DNA of 64,000 nt. Origin: Shouchella clausii. GTDB taxonomy: Bacteria; Bacillota; Bacilli; Bacillales; Bacillaceae_D. The notes under the pieces were generated by a model that saw only the letters and a list, made by a program, of their open reading frames with translations, made no database searches and was not told where the DNA came from. The position numbers and the translations under genes are program-made. Shown one piece after another: positions 43,833-53,500 of this stretch; position 1 is the stretch's first letter; each line of letters opens with the position of its first letter. Where the stretch lies: positions 930,001 to 994,000 of the forward strand of contig NZ_CP019985.1 in NCBI RefSeq assembly GCF_002250115.1. Reading direction: 5' to 3'.

Positions 43833-45005
43833 ATGGAATCTGACCGCACATGGAAAATTTGGCGAACATACGGGTGGCGGGCCACACTTTTGATCGGAAC
43901 GGAATTCTTTTTGACGTTCAGCTTTTTTATGTTTGTTCCTTATATTTCGTTATACGTTACTGGCGAACTTGGCTACTCCCTTAGCTTTGCCGGTTTGCTG
44001 CTGGCGCTTCGTTTAACAGGCCAGCAAGGGTTTATGATGTTCGGTGGTTATTTAGGCGATAAATTTGGCTATAAAACAATGATGTTTATTGGCTTTGTCT
44101 GCAGAGGCGTCGGATTCGCTGGGATTGGATTCGCCCAGTCCCCTGCTTTGCTGTTGTTTATGGCGGTAATTGGCGGTCTTGGAGGAGCTTTGTTCAGCCC
44201 AGCACTGAAATCTTTATTGATTTACAAACAACCGAAAGCGCATCATAAAAAGTTGTTCTCTTACGTGAATATTACGGGCAATGCTGGTACAATTCTTGGC
44301 CCTTTATTTGGCGTGTTGTTTTCAGCGCAACAATTTCCGCTCCTTAGCTTGCTTTCCGGGCTTTTGTTTATTCTAATTGGTTGTACATTATTAGGATTGC
44401 CGATCCAACAAGAAACAGCAAATAGCGACATTTCGTTCTTATCTGGATTAAAACGAATTGTCGCCAATCAGCCGCTTTTAATGATGATTGGGCTGATGAT
44501 CCCTTATCATTTTATTCACCAGCAATTATTTTTAACCTATCCCGTCGTTGCGACAAAAATCAGCGGCAGCTCAGGCTGGATCTTTACACTTGTCACCGTG
44601 ATTGTCATCACAACACAAATGAAAGTAACAGCTTGGACGTACCGTTTCACCGCTCGCCAATCGCTCCAAGCAGGTTATCTAATACTTGGAACAACGTTTT
44701 TGCCGCTGCTTGCCTTTGAACATGTCGTTACGCTTACAGTTTCATTGATAGGCATTGCCTTATCGGTTACACTGATGCAGCCCACCTTTCACTCCTATAT
44801 AGTCAGCCAAGCTTCTTCACAAACGCTTGGCATTTTTCTCGGCTTTTCTAATCTGGCTATGGCTGTTGGCGGCGCCCTTGGCAACATTACTGGCGGCAGC
44901 CTCTACGAATGGTTCGAAACCAATCGCTTAAGTAGCTTCTATTGGGCTATTCTTGCGCTACTGTCCTTTATTGCTTATTTAACAGCAAAAACGCAAAAAC
45001 ATTAA
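43833..45005 (+). CDS. MFS transporter (drug/sugar efflux or uptake)
   Basis: The 390-aa protein has twelve predicted helices and the MFS loop between helices 2 and 3 (GGYLGDKFGYKTMMFIGF). GGLGGALFSPALKSLLIY in helix 4-5 and VGGALGNITGGSLYEWF near the end fit the DHA1-type (12-helix) group. ATG 43833 follows AGAAGGAACTG. It begins 136 nt after the repeat element that follows the binding-protein gene and ends at a strong terminator, so it may be the second gene of that transcript or independent. Cargo unknown; efflux of a glycerophosphate-related or toxic compound are both possible. Confidence 0.8.
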   Translation: MESDRTWKIWRTYGWRATLLIGTEFFLTFSFFMFVPYISLYVTGELGYSLSFAGLLLALRLTGQQGFMMFGGYLGDKFGYKTMMFIGFVCRGVGFAGIGFAQSPALLLFMAVIGGLGGALFSPALKSLLIYKQPKAHHKKLFSYVNITGNAGTILGPLFGVLFSAQQFPLLSLLSGLLFILIGCTLLGLPIQQETANSDISFLSGLKRIVANQPLLMMIGLMIPYHFIHQQLFLTYPVVATKISGSSGWIFTLVTVIVITTQMKVTAWTYRFTARQSLQAGYLILGTTFLPLLAFEHVVTLTVSLIGIALSVTLMQPTFHSYIVSQASSQTLGIFLGFSNLAMAVGGALGNITGGSLYEWFETNRLSSFYWAILALLSFIAYLTAKTQKH

Positions 45006-45075
45006 GCCCGTCCTAGCTTCTTCCTACAAGCTCCGTCAGAGCGAGGGAAGAGGGGAATAGAACGGGCGTTTTTCT
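45004..45075 (+). terminator. Intrinsic terminator after the MFS gene
   Basis: AAGCCCGTCCTAG... pairs over a long imperfect stem with ...GAACGGGC (GCCCGT/ACGGGC at the base, CTTCTTCC/GGGAAGAGG inside) and ends in GTTTTTC. It also separates the converging phosphodiesterase gene. Confidence 0.7.
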
Positions 45076-45830
45076 CATATCATTCCATCACGTAAGGCAA
45101 TGGCACGGCTAGGATAGTCTGTCATGATCGTGCCTACCCCTTTTGCAAGCAACTGCTGTATTTCTTGGTCTTGGTTAGCTGTCCAGGCGCGGATAACGGA
45201 AAGCAATCCTTCCTGCTCAAAGGCATTTCCTTCGGTTAAAAGAATCTTTTTGTCGACATGGAGCGACTCGAATTGAAAGCAGCTCATGTAATCAGCTGCC
45301 AACGGCAAATTGATGTTAAGCAACCACGCGATATTAGCTGTGTTGTTGAGCTGTTTGAGCCTTAGAAGCATCGGCAAGTGAAAAGAAGAATAAATGATTT
45401 TCGTTTGACTTCCCCAGGCCTGGACGGTTTCGAGGACACGGCGCTCAATTCCTTGGTGTTTCGCTAAATGTGGCTTCAGCTCAATATTGGCTTCGGTACC
45501 GAACGGCGCAAGAAAGCAAAGCACTTCTTGTAAAGTCGGAATCCGTTCCTGATCCCAACTCGGTTCATATTCAGAAAGGTGATTGAAACGGCAGCCTGCG
45601 CTTAAAGCCTTAAGCTCACGCAACGAATAATCGTGCACGTAGCCTGTGCCATCGGTCGTCCGATCTACCGTGTCATCATGGATGACGACAAGCTCCCCAT
45701 CTTTCGTCACCTGAATATCAAATTCCACTCCGTCTGCGCCTTGTTCAAAGGCTGCTTGAAAACTTAGCAGCGTGTTTTCTGGATGTGTACCCATTGCGCC
45801 GCGATGGCCATAAATGTTTGTTTTTTTCAT
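45075..45830 (-). CDS. Glycerophosphodiester phosphodiesterase (last gene of the Ugp-like operon)
   Basis: The 251-aa enzyme from ATG 45830 (AAAGGAAT at about 10 nt) has YGHRGAMGTHPENT, GVEFDIQVTKDGELVVIHDDTVDRTTDGTG, EANIELKPHLA and a closing GVGTIMTDYPSRAI. These are the His/Arg, Glu-x-Asp, His and Glu-x-Lys of the GDPD active site. No signal peptide, so it works in the cytoplasm and would convert imported glycerophosphodiesters to sn-glycerol-3-phosphate. It starts 50 nt after the ugpB-like stop and, like ugpQ in E. coli, closes a ugp operon. Confidence 0.88.
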   Translation of the reverse strand: MKKTNIYGHRGAMGTHPENTLLSFQAAFEQGADGVEFDIQVTKDGELVVIHDDTVDRTTDGTGYVHDYSLRELKALSAGCRFNHLSEYEPSWDQERIPTLQEVLCFLAPFGTEANIELKPHLAKHQGIERRVLETVQAWGSQTKIIYSSFHLPMLLRLKQLNNTANIAWLLNINLPLAADYMSCFQFESLHVDKKILLTEGNAFEQEGLLSVIRAWTANQDQEIQQLLAKGVGTIMTDYPSRAIALRDGMI

Positions 45831-45879
45831 TCTTATTATTCCTTTCCCCAACGAACGGATAAGCTTCCCTTGTTTGATT

Positions 45880-47208
45880 TTATGAATCGCCGCGTGCTTT
45901 ATTCGCTTGCTCAATCGCCGCATTCACTTGTTTGACCGCTTCATCAAACGCTGTTTGCGTGTCTGTGCCATTAAATACATTTTCAAGTGCCGTCTCTATG
46001 ATTTTTCGTTCTTCTGGAATCATATCCATAAGCGCTCCTTGTGTGGCAACAGACTTTTTCGTCGATTGGAGTTGCTGCACGGCTGTTTGCAGCTGAGGCA
46101 TGTCTTCATATGCCTCCTGTACCACTTGTTCGTTATAAGCGTCAGGATTGATGGCAAAATAACCGGTTCCGACATGCCATTCAGCTTGCACTTCTGGCGT
46201 CGCCAAATATTTCATAAAGTCCCAGGCCGCCTCTTGCTCGGCTTCCTCTTTGCCGCTTGACATCCATAAGCTCGCTCCGCCAATGACTACACCCTCACGC
46301 TCTACTTCTTCGGAGTGGGGAATAAAGGCAACGCCTACTTCAAACGGGGCATTGTCAATGACATCTCTAGATGTGGCCGACGATTGCATAAACATGGCGA
46401 CTTCGCCTGCCAAAAAGCCAGCAACCATGTTGTCTGAGTTAGTGCCGTAATTCATAAACGTGTCTTCTTCAATCATCCGCTCAACCCACTCAAAAATCGA
46501 GCGGCCTTTGTCATTGTCGAATGCCACTTCAGTGGCGACATCGTCACGCCCGTTTTCATTGTTTAACAAATGCCCGCCTTGGTTGGCCAACAACTCTTCG
46601 AATAGCCATCCATATGCTTGTAAAGCAAAACCTTTCATGCCTTCATTGGCCTCGACGATTTTTTTGCTTGCTTCTTCGATGCCTTCAAATGTTTCTGGCG
46701 GACTTTCAGGGTCTAACCCAGCCGCTTCAAACGCATCCTTGTTGTAATACATGACAGGAGTTGAAGAATTAAATGGCATCGAATAAAATTGGCCATCAAT
46801 ATGATAGTAATTGATAATATTTTCTTCTAAACCGCTCATGTCATATCCTTCTTCATCAATGAACTGTTGAATCGGTACAATATTGCCGCTGTTAATCATC
46901 GACATTGTGCCGATCTCCTGCACTTGGATAATGGTTGGCGCTTCCTCCGTCCCACCAACGCTATGGAATTTTGGCAACGATTCCTCGTACGTGCCTTGGA
47001 ACTCGGCATTTACGTGGACTTCATCCTGTGACTCGTTATAAGAAGAGACGATTTGATCAAGGGCAACCTGTGCCTGTCCTCCCATTGAGTGCCAAAAAGT
47101 GACAACGGTTTTGTCGCTATCTCCTCCGCTTGCTCCCCCTGAACTGCCACATGCGGCTAACATGACAAGCGCCGCGGCGCTGCTAAGTAGACCGATTCCC
47201 TTTTTCAT
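45880..47208 (-). CDS. ugpB: Solute-binding lipoprotein, UgpB-like (glycerol-3-phosphate / glycerophosphodiester ABC importer)
   Basis: The 442-aa lipoprotein begins MKKGIGLLSSAAALVMLAACGSS, with lipobox MLAAC and a Gly/Ser linker. The mature part matches UgpB: VVTFWHSMGGQAQVALDQIVSSYNESQ, the aromatic and Gln/Ser residues of the binding cleft, FYSMPFNSSTPVMYYNKDAFEAAGLDP and GGASLWMSSGKEEAEQEAAWDFMKYL. ATG 47208 follows AAAGGAG. The HSMGG and NSSTPVMYYN motifs are very similar to UgpB, which supports glycerol-3-phosphate or its diesters as ligands. Operon order is ATPase, UgpA, UgpE, UgpB, phosphodiesterase. Confidence 0.86.
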   Translation of the reverse strand: MKKGIGLLSSAAALVMLAACGSSGGASGGDSDKTVVTFWHSMGGQAQVALDQIVSSYNESQDEVHVNAEFQGTYEESLPKFHSVGGTEEAPTIIQVQEIGTMSMINSGNIVPIQQFIDEEGYDMSGLEENIINYYHIDGQFYSMPFNSSTPVMYYNKDAFEAAGLDPESPPETFEGIEEASKKIVEANEGMKGFALQAYGWLFEELLANQGGHLLNNENGRDDVATEVAFDNDKGRSIFEWVERMIEEDTFMNYGTNSDNMVAGFLAGEVAMFMQSSATSRDVIDNAPFEVGVAFIPHSEEVEREGVVIGGASLWMSSGKEEAEQEAAWDFMKYLATPEVQAEWHVGTGYFAINPDAYNEQVVQEAYEDMPQLQTAVQQLQSTKKSVATQGALMDMIPEERKIIETALENVFNGTDTQTAFDEAVKQVNAAIEQANKARGDS

Positions 47209-47229
47209 AAAAAAACACTCCTTTTTCAT

Positions 47230-48048
47230 TTATTTAAGCGCTCCTTCAGCTAGGCCTTGCTGCAATTTCTTCTGGCCGAGAAACAGCAAGATTAGCGTCG
47301 GGAGAATCACAATGACTGCCCCTGCCATGACAACGCCCCACTGGTTTAACGTTTCTTGCGATTGCAATTGCTTTAAGCCAATTTGCACAGTCCGGACGGT
47401 GTCATCAGTAGTGGCAAGAAGCGGCCACAAATACATATTCCAAGAAGTCAGAAAGCCATAAATGCCAAGTGTGACAAGGCTTGTACGTGCCATCGGCAAG
47501 ACAACCGTTAAATAAAACTTAAAGTCGCCCATTCCTAAAATTTCACTCGCCTCTTTTAGCTCAACGGGAATTTGCTTAAACGTCTGCCGCAGCAAAAATG
47601 TCCCAAATGCCATCGCAAAAAACGGCAATGTCAAACCAGGATACGTATTGACAAGCCCTAATTCACGGATCGTCTGGAAATTCGGAATGATCGACGCTTC
47701 AAACGGAATCATCATCGTCGCCACAAATAAAAAGAACAGCATATCCCGGCCTTTAAACGTTAAGAACACAAACGCATAAGCAGCTAAGCTTGATAGAATT
47801 AGTTGGCCGACCATAATGACGAGCGAAACAATCAAACTGTTCAACAAGTAATTCAACAGCGGAAACCGTTGAAACGCTTGAATATAATTGTCGAACGTCC
47901 ACACCGATGGGATCACTTTACCTGTCAGTGTGTCTGCGCTTGTCATAAAACTCATCAAAAATGCTAAAATCGCTGGTGCAAATAGCACAAAAGCAGAAAC
48001 GGTGAGAAGCAAATAAAAAAGAAGCTTTTTACGCCATGTCAACGTCAT
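47230..48048 (-). CDS. ugpE: ABC transporter permease, UgpE-like
   Basis: The 272-aa, six-helix permease of MalG/UgpE type: VSAFVLFAPAILAFLMSFMTSADTLTGKVIPSVWTFDNYIQAFQRFPLLNYLLNSL near the start, the UgpE-type PFEASIIPNFQTIRELGLVNTYPGLTLPFFAMAFGTFLLRQTF, and the docking loop ELKEASEILGMGDFKFYLTVVLPM (EAA with Gly at the usual place). The stop is 21 nt before the ugpB-like start. The start overlaps UgpA's stop by 4 nt, so translation is coupled. It forms the channel with UgpA. Confidence 0.87.
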   Translation of the reverse strand: MTLTWRKKLLFYLLLTVSAFVLFAPAILAFLMSFMTSADTLTGKVIPSVWTFDNYIQAFQRFPLLNYLLNSLIVSLVIMVGQLILSSLAAYAFVFLTFKGRDMLFFLFVATMMIPFEASIIPNFQTIRELGLVNTYPGLTLPFFAMAFGTFLLRQTFKQIPVELKEASEILGMGDFKFYLTVVLPMARTSLVTLGIYGFLTSWNMYLWPLLATTDDTVRTVQIGLKQLQSQETLNQWGVVMAGAVIVILPTLILLFLGQKKLQQGLAEGALK

Positions 48049-48974
48049 TGGTAATGCACCTTCTTTTCGCCAAGCTTAAATTGCACGATCGTCATAAGCA
48101 AGATGATCGCAAACAACACAACTGCTTGCGCACTGGCGGTTCCATATTGGTAATTGACAAAAGCTTCCCGATAAATGGAATAAACGATCAAGTTCGTTTC
48201 ATTTTGCGGTCCACCTCTAGTGAGCATGTCAATTTGCCCAAATGTCTGGAACGCATTAATCATGGTGACAGTGACAACAAAAAACAGCGTCGGCGATAAC
48301 ATTGGAATGGTAATCCGCCTTAATTTGTAAAAATAGCTGGCGCCGTCAATATCGGCACTTTCATACAAGTAGCGGTCAATGGACTGCAAACCGCCTAACA
48401 AAATGAGGAATGTAAAGCCTATATTCATCCAAATCGTTGAGACAGAAACAGAAAATAACGCCCATTTCGGATCTGTTAGCCATCCGATTGAGCCGACGTT
48501 CAGCCAGCCAAGCAGCTGGTTCAAAAAACCGATGCTAGGATGGAACAAAAACAGCCAAAATACAGATGCTGCCGCTACTGATATGCCCATCGTCGAAGAA
48601 AACACCATCCGAAATATACCGATTCCCCTTAGCCGCTCATTGGCGATAATAGCCAAAAACAAACTGATGAGAATCGTTCCTGGCACCGTGTAAAGCACAA
48701 ATAAAAAGGTCGATGTGAGTGATTTTAAAAAAAGATCTGATGTAAAAATACGCATGAAATTCTCGAAACCGACAAAGACCGTTGCCATTCCGCGGTTATC
48801 TGTCAGAAAGAAACTTAAATACAACGTCCGTATCATTGGGTAAAACAGAAACACAGTAAACAAAAACAAAGAAGGAAATAAAAACAGCATGCCTTTGGCA
48901 AAATGCCTAGTACTGCGTTTTCCTTTTTTCGCGGTGCTTGTCTGTTCAGGTACATAGACATACGGTTCCGTCAT
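48045..48974 (-). CDS. ugpA: ABC transporter permease, UgpA-like
   Basis: The 309-aa permease of MalF/UgpA type has a cytoplasmic basic N-tail (STAKKGKRSTRHFAKG), then six helices (FPSLFLFTVFLFYPMIRTLYLSFFLTD), a cytoplasmic loop YLYESADIDGASYFYKLRRITIPM (EAA) and FGQIDMLTRGGPQNETNLIVYSIYREAF, the QTFGQVDxLTxGGP motif typical of UgpA. It overlaps the ATPase stop (ATGA) and the UgpE start by 4 nt each, so the three are translated in tandem and expected in equal amounts. Confidence 0.88.
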   Translation of the reverse strand: MTEPYVYVPEQTSTAKKGKRSTRHFAKGMLFLFPSLFLFTVFLFYPMIRTLYLSFFLTDNRGMATVFVGFENFMRIFTSDLFLKSLTSTFLFVLYTVPGTILISLFLAIIANERLRGIGIFRMVFSSTMGISVAAASVFWLFLFHPSIGFLNQLLGWLNVGSIGWLTDPKWALFSVSVSTIWMNIGFTFLILLGGLQSIDRYLYESADIDGASYFYKLRRITIPMLSPTLFFVVTVTMINAFQTFGQIDMLTRGGPQNETNLIVYSIYREAFVNYQYGTASAQAVVLFAIILLMTIVQFKLGEKKVHYQ

Positions 48975-50083
48975 AAGGCGACAACCTCTTGTTGGACATT
49001 GGTGGCTGCCGGTTTCAAAAGCTTGCCTGTTTCCGAGTCAAAGAAACTGATATGGGCCATATCAATCGCGACTGGTACGAGGTCGCCGGCTGTGATTGCC
49101 CATTGCCCACTCCATTTAGCTGTCCATAATTCCTTGCCGACTTCGAATACAACGACGGTCTCATTCCCTAGCTGTTCCACACTAGCAACAAGCAATGTTA
49201 CGGTCGGCTTTTCTTTCTCAAAGCGGATGTGCTCAGAGCGAATGCCAATCGTCAATCGCTGTCCTAATAGATTGCTGTCTAATCGCTGTTTGACTGGCAA
49301 GGCAATCGTCTCTTCTACGAGCAGCTGCCCATTCTCAGAGACAAAACGGGCTTTGCCTATGTTCATCTTAGGAGAACCAATAAACGTAGCAACAAATAAA
49401 TTCGCTGGTGTGTTATACAAATCAATTGGTTTGCCTACTTGCTGGATATGCCCATCGTTTAGCACCATAATACGATCGCCCATTGTCATCGCTTCAATCT
49501 GGTCATGGGTTACATAAATCATCGTTAGTCCGAGCTTTCGCTGCAATCTTCGGATTTCAATGCGCATATGGGCCCTTAGTTTTGCGTCTAGATTTGAGAG
49601 CGGCTCATCCATCAAGCACAATGGAGCTTCACTGACAACAGCGCGCGCTAGCGCTACCCGTTGCCGTTGACCGCCTGAAAGTTCCCTCGGCTTTCGCTTT
49701 AACAGCGTCGTAAGTCCCATCATCTCAGCTGCCTCTTGCAAACGCCGTTTGCTTTCCTCTTTATTTACTTTTTTTGCATGTAAGCCAAATAGAATATTTT
49801 GTTCTACGGATAAGTGGGGGTATAACGCATAATTTTGGAAAACCATCGATAGGTTGCGGTCTTTCGGGGCAAGCCTATTTGCTTCCCTGCCATTTATTTT
49901 TAAGATTCCTCCCGTCATTTCTTCTAGGCCCGCTATCATTCTGAGCAATGTGCTCTTGCCACAACCAGAAGGGCCAACTAAAACAAAAAACTCCCCTTGC
50001 TCAATTTCAAGATCAATTTCATTTAGGACATTTGTCTCTCTGTCATATGACTTTGTTACATTGATTAATTCCACCTGTTTCAT
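48971..50083 (-). CDS. ugpC: Sugar/glycerol-phosphate ABC transporter ATPase, UgpC/MsmX-like
   Basis: The 370-aa ATPase has Walker A GPSGCGKSTLL, a Q-loop MVFQNYALYPHLSV, signature LSGGQRQRVALARA, Walker B LCLMDEPLSNLDAKLR and H-loop YVTHDQIEAMTM. A C-terminal MOP-type TOBE domain (FIGSPKMNIGKARFV...IGIRSEHI) is typical of the MalK/UgpC group. ATG 50083 follows GGAGGAAAC. It is the only CUT1-type ATPase in the window. Since the yesOPQ-like and LplBC-like importers lack one, it may serve them too, as MsmX does in B. subtilis, but this needs testing. It leads the Ugp-like operon. Confidence 0.9.
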   Translation of the reverse strand: MKQVELINVTKSYDRETNVLNEIDLEIEQGEFFVLVGPSGCGKSTLLRMIAGLEEMTGGILKINGREANRLAPKDRNLSMVFQNYALYPHLSVEQNILFGLHAKKVNKEESKRRLQEAAEMMGLTTLLKRKPRELSGGQRQRVALARAVVSEAPLCLMDEPLSNLDAKLRAHMRIEIRRLQRKLGLTMIYVTHDQIEAMTMGDRIMVLNDGHIQQVGKPIDLYNTPANLFVATFIGSPKMNIGKARFVSENGQLLVEETIALPVKQRLDSNLLGQRLTIGIRSEHIRFEKEKPTVTLLVASVEQLGNETVVVFEVGKELWTAKWSGQWAITAGDLVPVAIDMAHISFFDSETGKLLKPAATNVQQEVVAL

Positions 50084-50534
50084 GGAAGCACGTTTCCTCC
50101 TTAGCCGGAATGTACGTCCATTTAACCATAGCTTTTTTATTAAATACGGAAATTAACCGAAGACTTACATTTTTTTAAAGAAATACAAATCCAGTATCGC
50201 TTTACAAACAAAGAATGGCACCGCTTTTTGGCAGTTTTCTCCCGTTTGCTCTCTTAAAAATGTTTACACATCATTTACCCCACCACTGGCGCTTCTTTCA
50301 TCATCATTCAATTATTTTTTTAAAACGCTTGTTTTTTCTCCGCTTGTCTCTTTTTTTATGGTAGATGCGCATCAACCCATTCACAAGGGAGGGAAGTCCA
50401 CAATCAAATTCTGAACCTATTCAGGTTGGGGAAACGCCATTTTTGAGCACAAAACAGCAAAAAAAACTTACGAAATGGAGCTTGTATGAATATGTTGCAG
50501 AGTATTGCTAAATATGAAGGAGGATTATCTTTCC
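50084..50534. other. Divergent intergenic region between the Ugp-like operon and the lamin-tail phosphodiesterase gene
   Basis: This AT-rich 451-nt stretch must hold both promoters. I see no confident -35/-10 pair and no GlpP-type leader like those at 41.6-41.9 kb; a GGGAGAAAAC on the minus strand (about 50238-50247) is only a partial match. A short hairpin (AACCTATTCAGGTT, about 50416-50430) is present. The plus-strand ribosome site AAGGAGG is at 50514-50524. Confidence 0.4.
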
Positions 50535-53500
50535 ATGCATGTTAATAAACCAACACCGGCTCTGCTAATTACTGAAATCCACCCAGATAATTACGGCAGA
50601 GACGACTATGAGTTTTTCGAAATATACAACAACTCTTCCATCAGCTTGTCTGTTGGAAATCGGGACTCGTCCGCTGATTACCATTTGCTCTTCCGCTATC
50701 CTGAAGATAGCCGTGATGATCGTCCTTTTGAACTTGAGACGATTACGATCCTGCCCAAACAAGCACATGTATTTTGGCTGAATACGAGCGGACAAACCCT
50801 TGAGGCATTTAACCGAAGGTACATGAGCCAATTAAGCTCAAGCCAAGTGAGTGAGGTGTCAGGAAATATCCCTGCTTTCTCTAATAGTGAAGCACGGGCT
50901 GTCGTCATTGTTGACAACTTGTCAGGACAAGAGGTGGTTCAAGCAAGTTATCAAGCTACAGACATTTCCGGCGGTTTTGGGGTTCATTTCGCGCTGCCTC
51001 CTGCCGGGAGTACAGAACAAACCGTTTTTCTACCAATGAGTCCGGCAACCCCTGGGACGGTCTATGCCGAACAATCGCTACAAACAGGGGCTTTAGACAC
51101 ACCCATTCCTAAAGTCGTTATATCCCAGTACATGTACGACGCCCCCGCTGCAGATGATGGCAAAGAATTTGTCGCCATAAAAAACGTTGAGGACAAAACC
51201 GTTGATTTAAGTGGATTCAAAATAGGCGATGCCCTTTTTCTCGGGGAAGGAGAAGGGATGGCGCAATTTCCTGATGGCACTTTGATTCATCCTGGACAAG
51301 AGCTGTTTTTATCCCAGTCTAGTTTCATCTTTAAAGCCATTTATGGCGCGGTTCCAGACTTTGAATTTCCATGGTTCAGCACAAACCGCCTTTACGATGA
51401 CCCTGATGTGCCAACAATGCTTGACGCGAACTGGTCCACAGGCGAAATACGCCTTGCCAATAACGGCGACAAGCTGTTGCTCATGGATCGACATAACCGT
51501 ATCGTTGATTTTGTCCCTTACTTGCAAGATATTACCTACCGGGGAAAACAGTATCGTGGCGTAACGGCGCGTGCGGATGGCAATGGCCAATCGATTCACC
51601 GTATTTCCCAGTCTAGCGATTTGCGTACGGCTTTCCGCGCTGGGCCGATCCAGCGGCCGCCAAAACGGATTCCTGTCTCCCCAAGCAAGTTGCTGTTAAT
51701 TACTGAATTTATGTACACGCCCTATTTTGATGAAGGCACAAATGAATATGTCGAAATCGCCAATATAACTGGCGAAACAATCGATCTTAGCGGTTTTTAT
51801 TTCGGCAATAAAGTGGAGGAAAACGGCGTTGCGAATAAAGCGATGTACAATTTCCCGGAAGGAGCGATGCTTGCCCCTTATTCTGCTGCTTTAATTGCCC
51901 GCAATGCCCAAGCGGTAAAAAAATTATACGGCGTTACTGCTGATTTTGAAATGGAGGAAACGATTGACTCTGTCCCTAAGCTCCTTCCAAACTGCGATTG
52001 GGGCTGTGGAAACTTCCAAATGGCCAACGGCGGCGATGCCGTCGTATTGCTTAACCGGGACAAAGAGCTTGTCGATGCCGTTGTTTTTAAAAATGCCCTT
52101 TGTATGGGCCTCTCTTCTCATCCTGGTGTTTTTGCCAAAGGGCACTCCCTTGAACGGGTCAGCGCCATTGACACGAAAAACCCTGCTGTTGATTTTGTGG
52201 AACAGCCACATCCAACTCCAGGAAAACTACTTTTCGGCCCTAATGGCGATCCGTCACTTGTTCCGAGACCTTCTATTAAAGAAGAGGTGCTAGAAGTCAA
52301 TGAGCCGAAAACCGCTCTTGTCGCAAGCCCTACAATCATTGATAGCTCTACCGGTATGCCTGACGCGCTGCCAGCCAATGTCCCTTCTATTCTGATCAAA
52401 GCTGAATGGCGAAACGGCAGTCTTGTCGCCAGCAATCGTGGCGTACTGCTTGATGAGGCACTAGATACGGTTAAACAAAAAATGCTGCCGATGATCGAGA
52501 TCAATGAGCACTTCCTTGTTCCTTATGTCCATCAATTGCTTAAGACGAAAGGGATAGACGATGTCTTTATCCTTTCTCGCCAAGCATCCATTATTGAAGC
52601 AATGAGAACATGGAACAATGAATACCGGGGGGCCTTGCGTCTTTCTGGGCAGACGTTGCCTAAGAAAAAAAGAGACGATGCCATTCGTGCCATCCGCCAA
52701 TGCCAATGTTTTACAATACTAGTACAAGCGGAAGCACTTTCTGCTGAAATTATCCATTACTTTCGCAGCCGGGCGATTACGATATGGGCATATGGGGCTA
52801 ACAGTGAATTAGCGATACACCGTTTAGCTGCCATTGGCGTCCAAGGCATCGAAACGCCAATACCTGAAAAAGCAGTTGCTGCTTTACAAGCGTACCAGTT
52901 GGAAAATAGCACAAATCAACAGCCTTTGTTGATTGCCCACCGTGGCGTTTGTTCCTTAGCGCCTGAAAATACAATGCCTGCAATCGAACTGGCAGCCGAG
53001 TTGGGCATTGAAGCAGTTGAAATTGACATTATGATGTCTAAAGATGGCATTCCAGTCGTCATCCACGATTACACGGTAGACAGAACGACGGATGGAAGCG
53101 GCTATGTGAGGGATTTGACACTCGCACAGTTAAAGCAATTGACAGCGAACAGAACCGACAATTCCGAGTGGGAAGAGCGTTACAAACTTTATCCCGACGC
53201 CAAAATCCCGACACTTGAAGAAGTGCTGGTTTATGCTAAAGAAAAAGAATTAATTCTATCTATCGAAATCAAAACAGACGGTTTGGAAAAACAAGTAGCT
53301 GATTTAATCCGCCAGTATGAGATGGAACCCCATGTCTATTTAAGTGGTTTCAACCCTGTTGTCATGGCTGCGATCCAAGCGCATCACCCAGCCATCGGGG
53401 CCATGCATATTTTAGCCGGGCTTTCACCTCACGGAATGACTGCACTGCAATTTGCTGAAAAAACAGCGCGTCACTTAACAAAATTAGGGATGTTTAGCAT

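Noticed and set aside
50210-50260. Third GlpP-type leader before the Ugp-like operon
   Set aside because: Only GGGAGAAAAC matches; the GGGTGGAG block and the terminator are missing.
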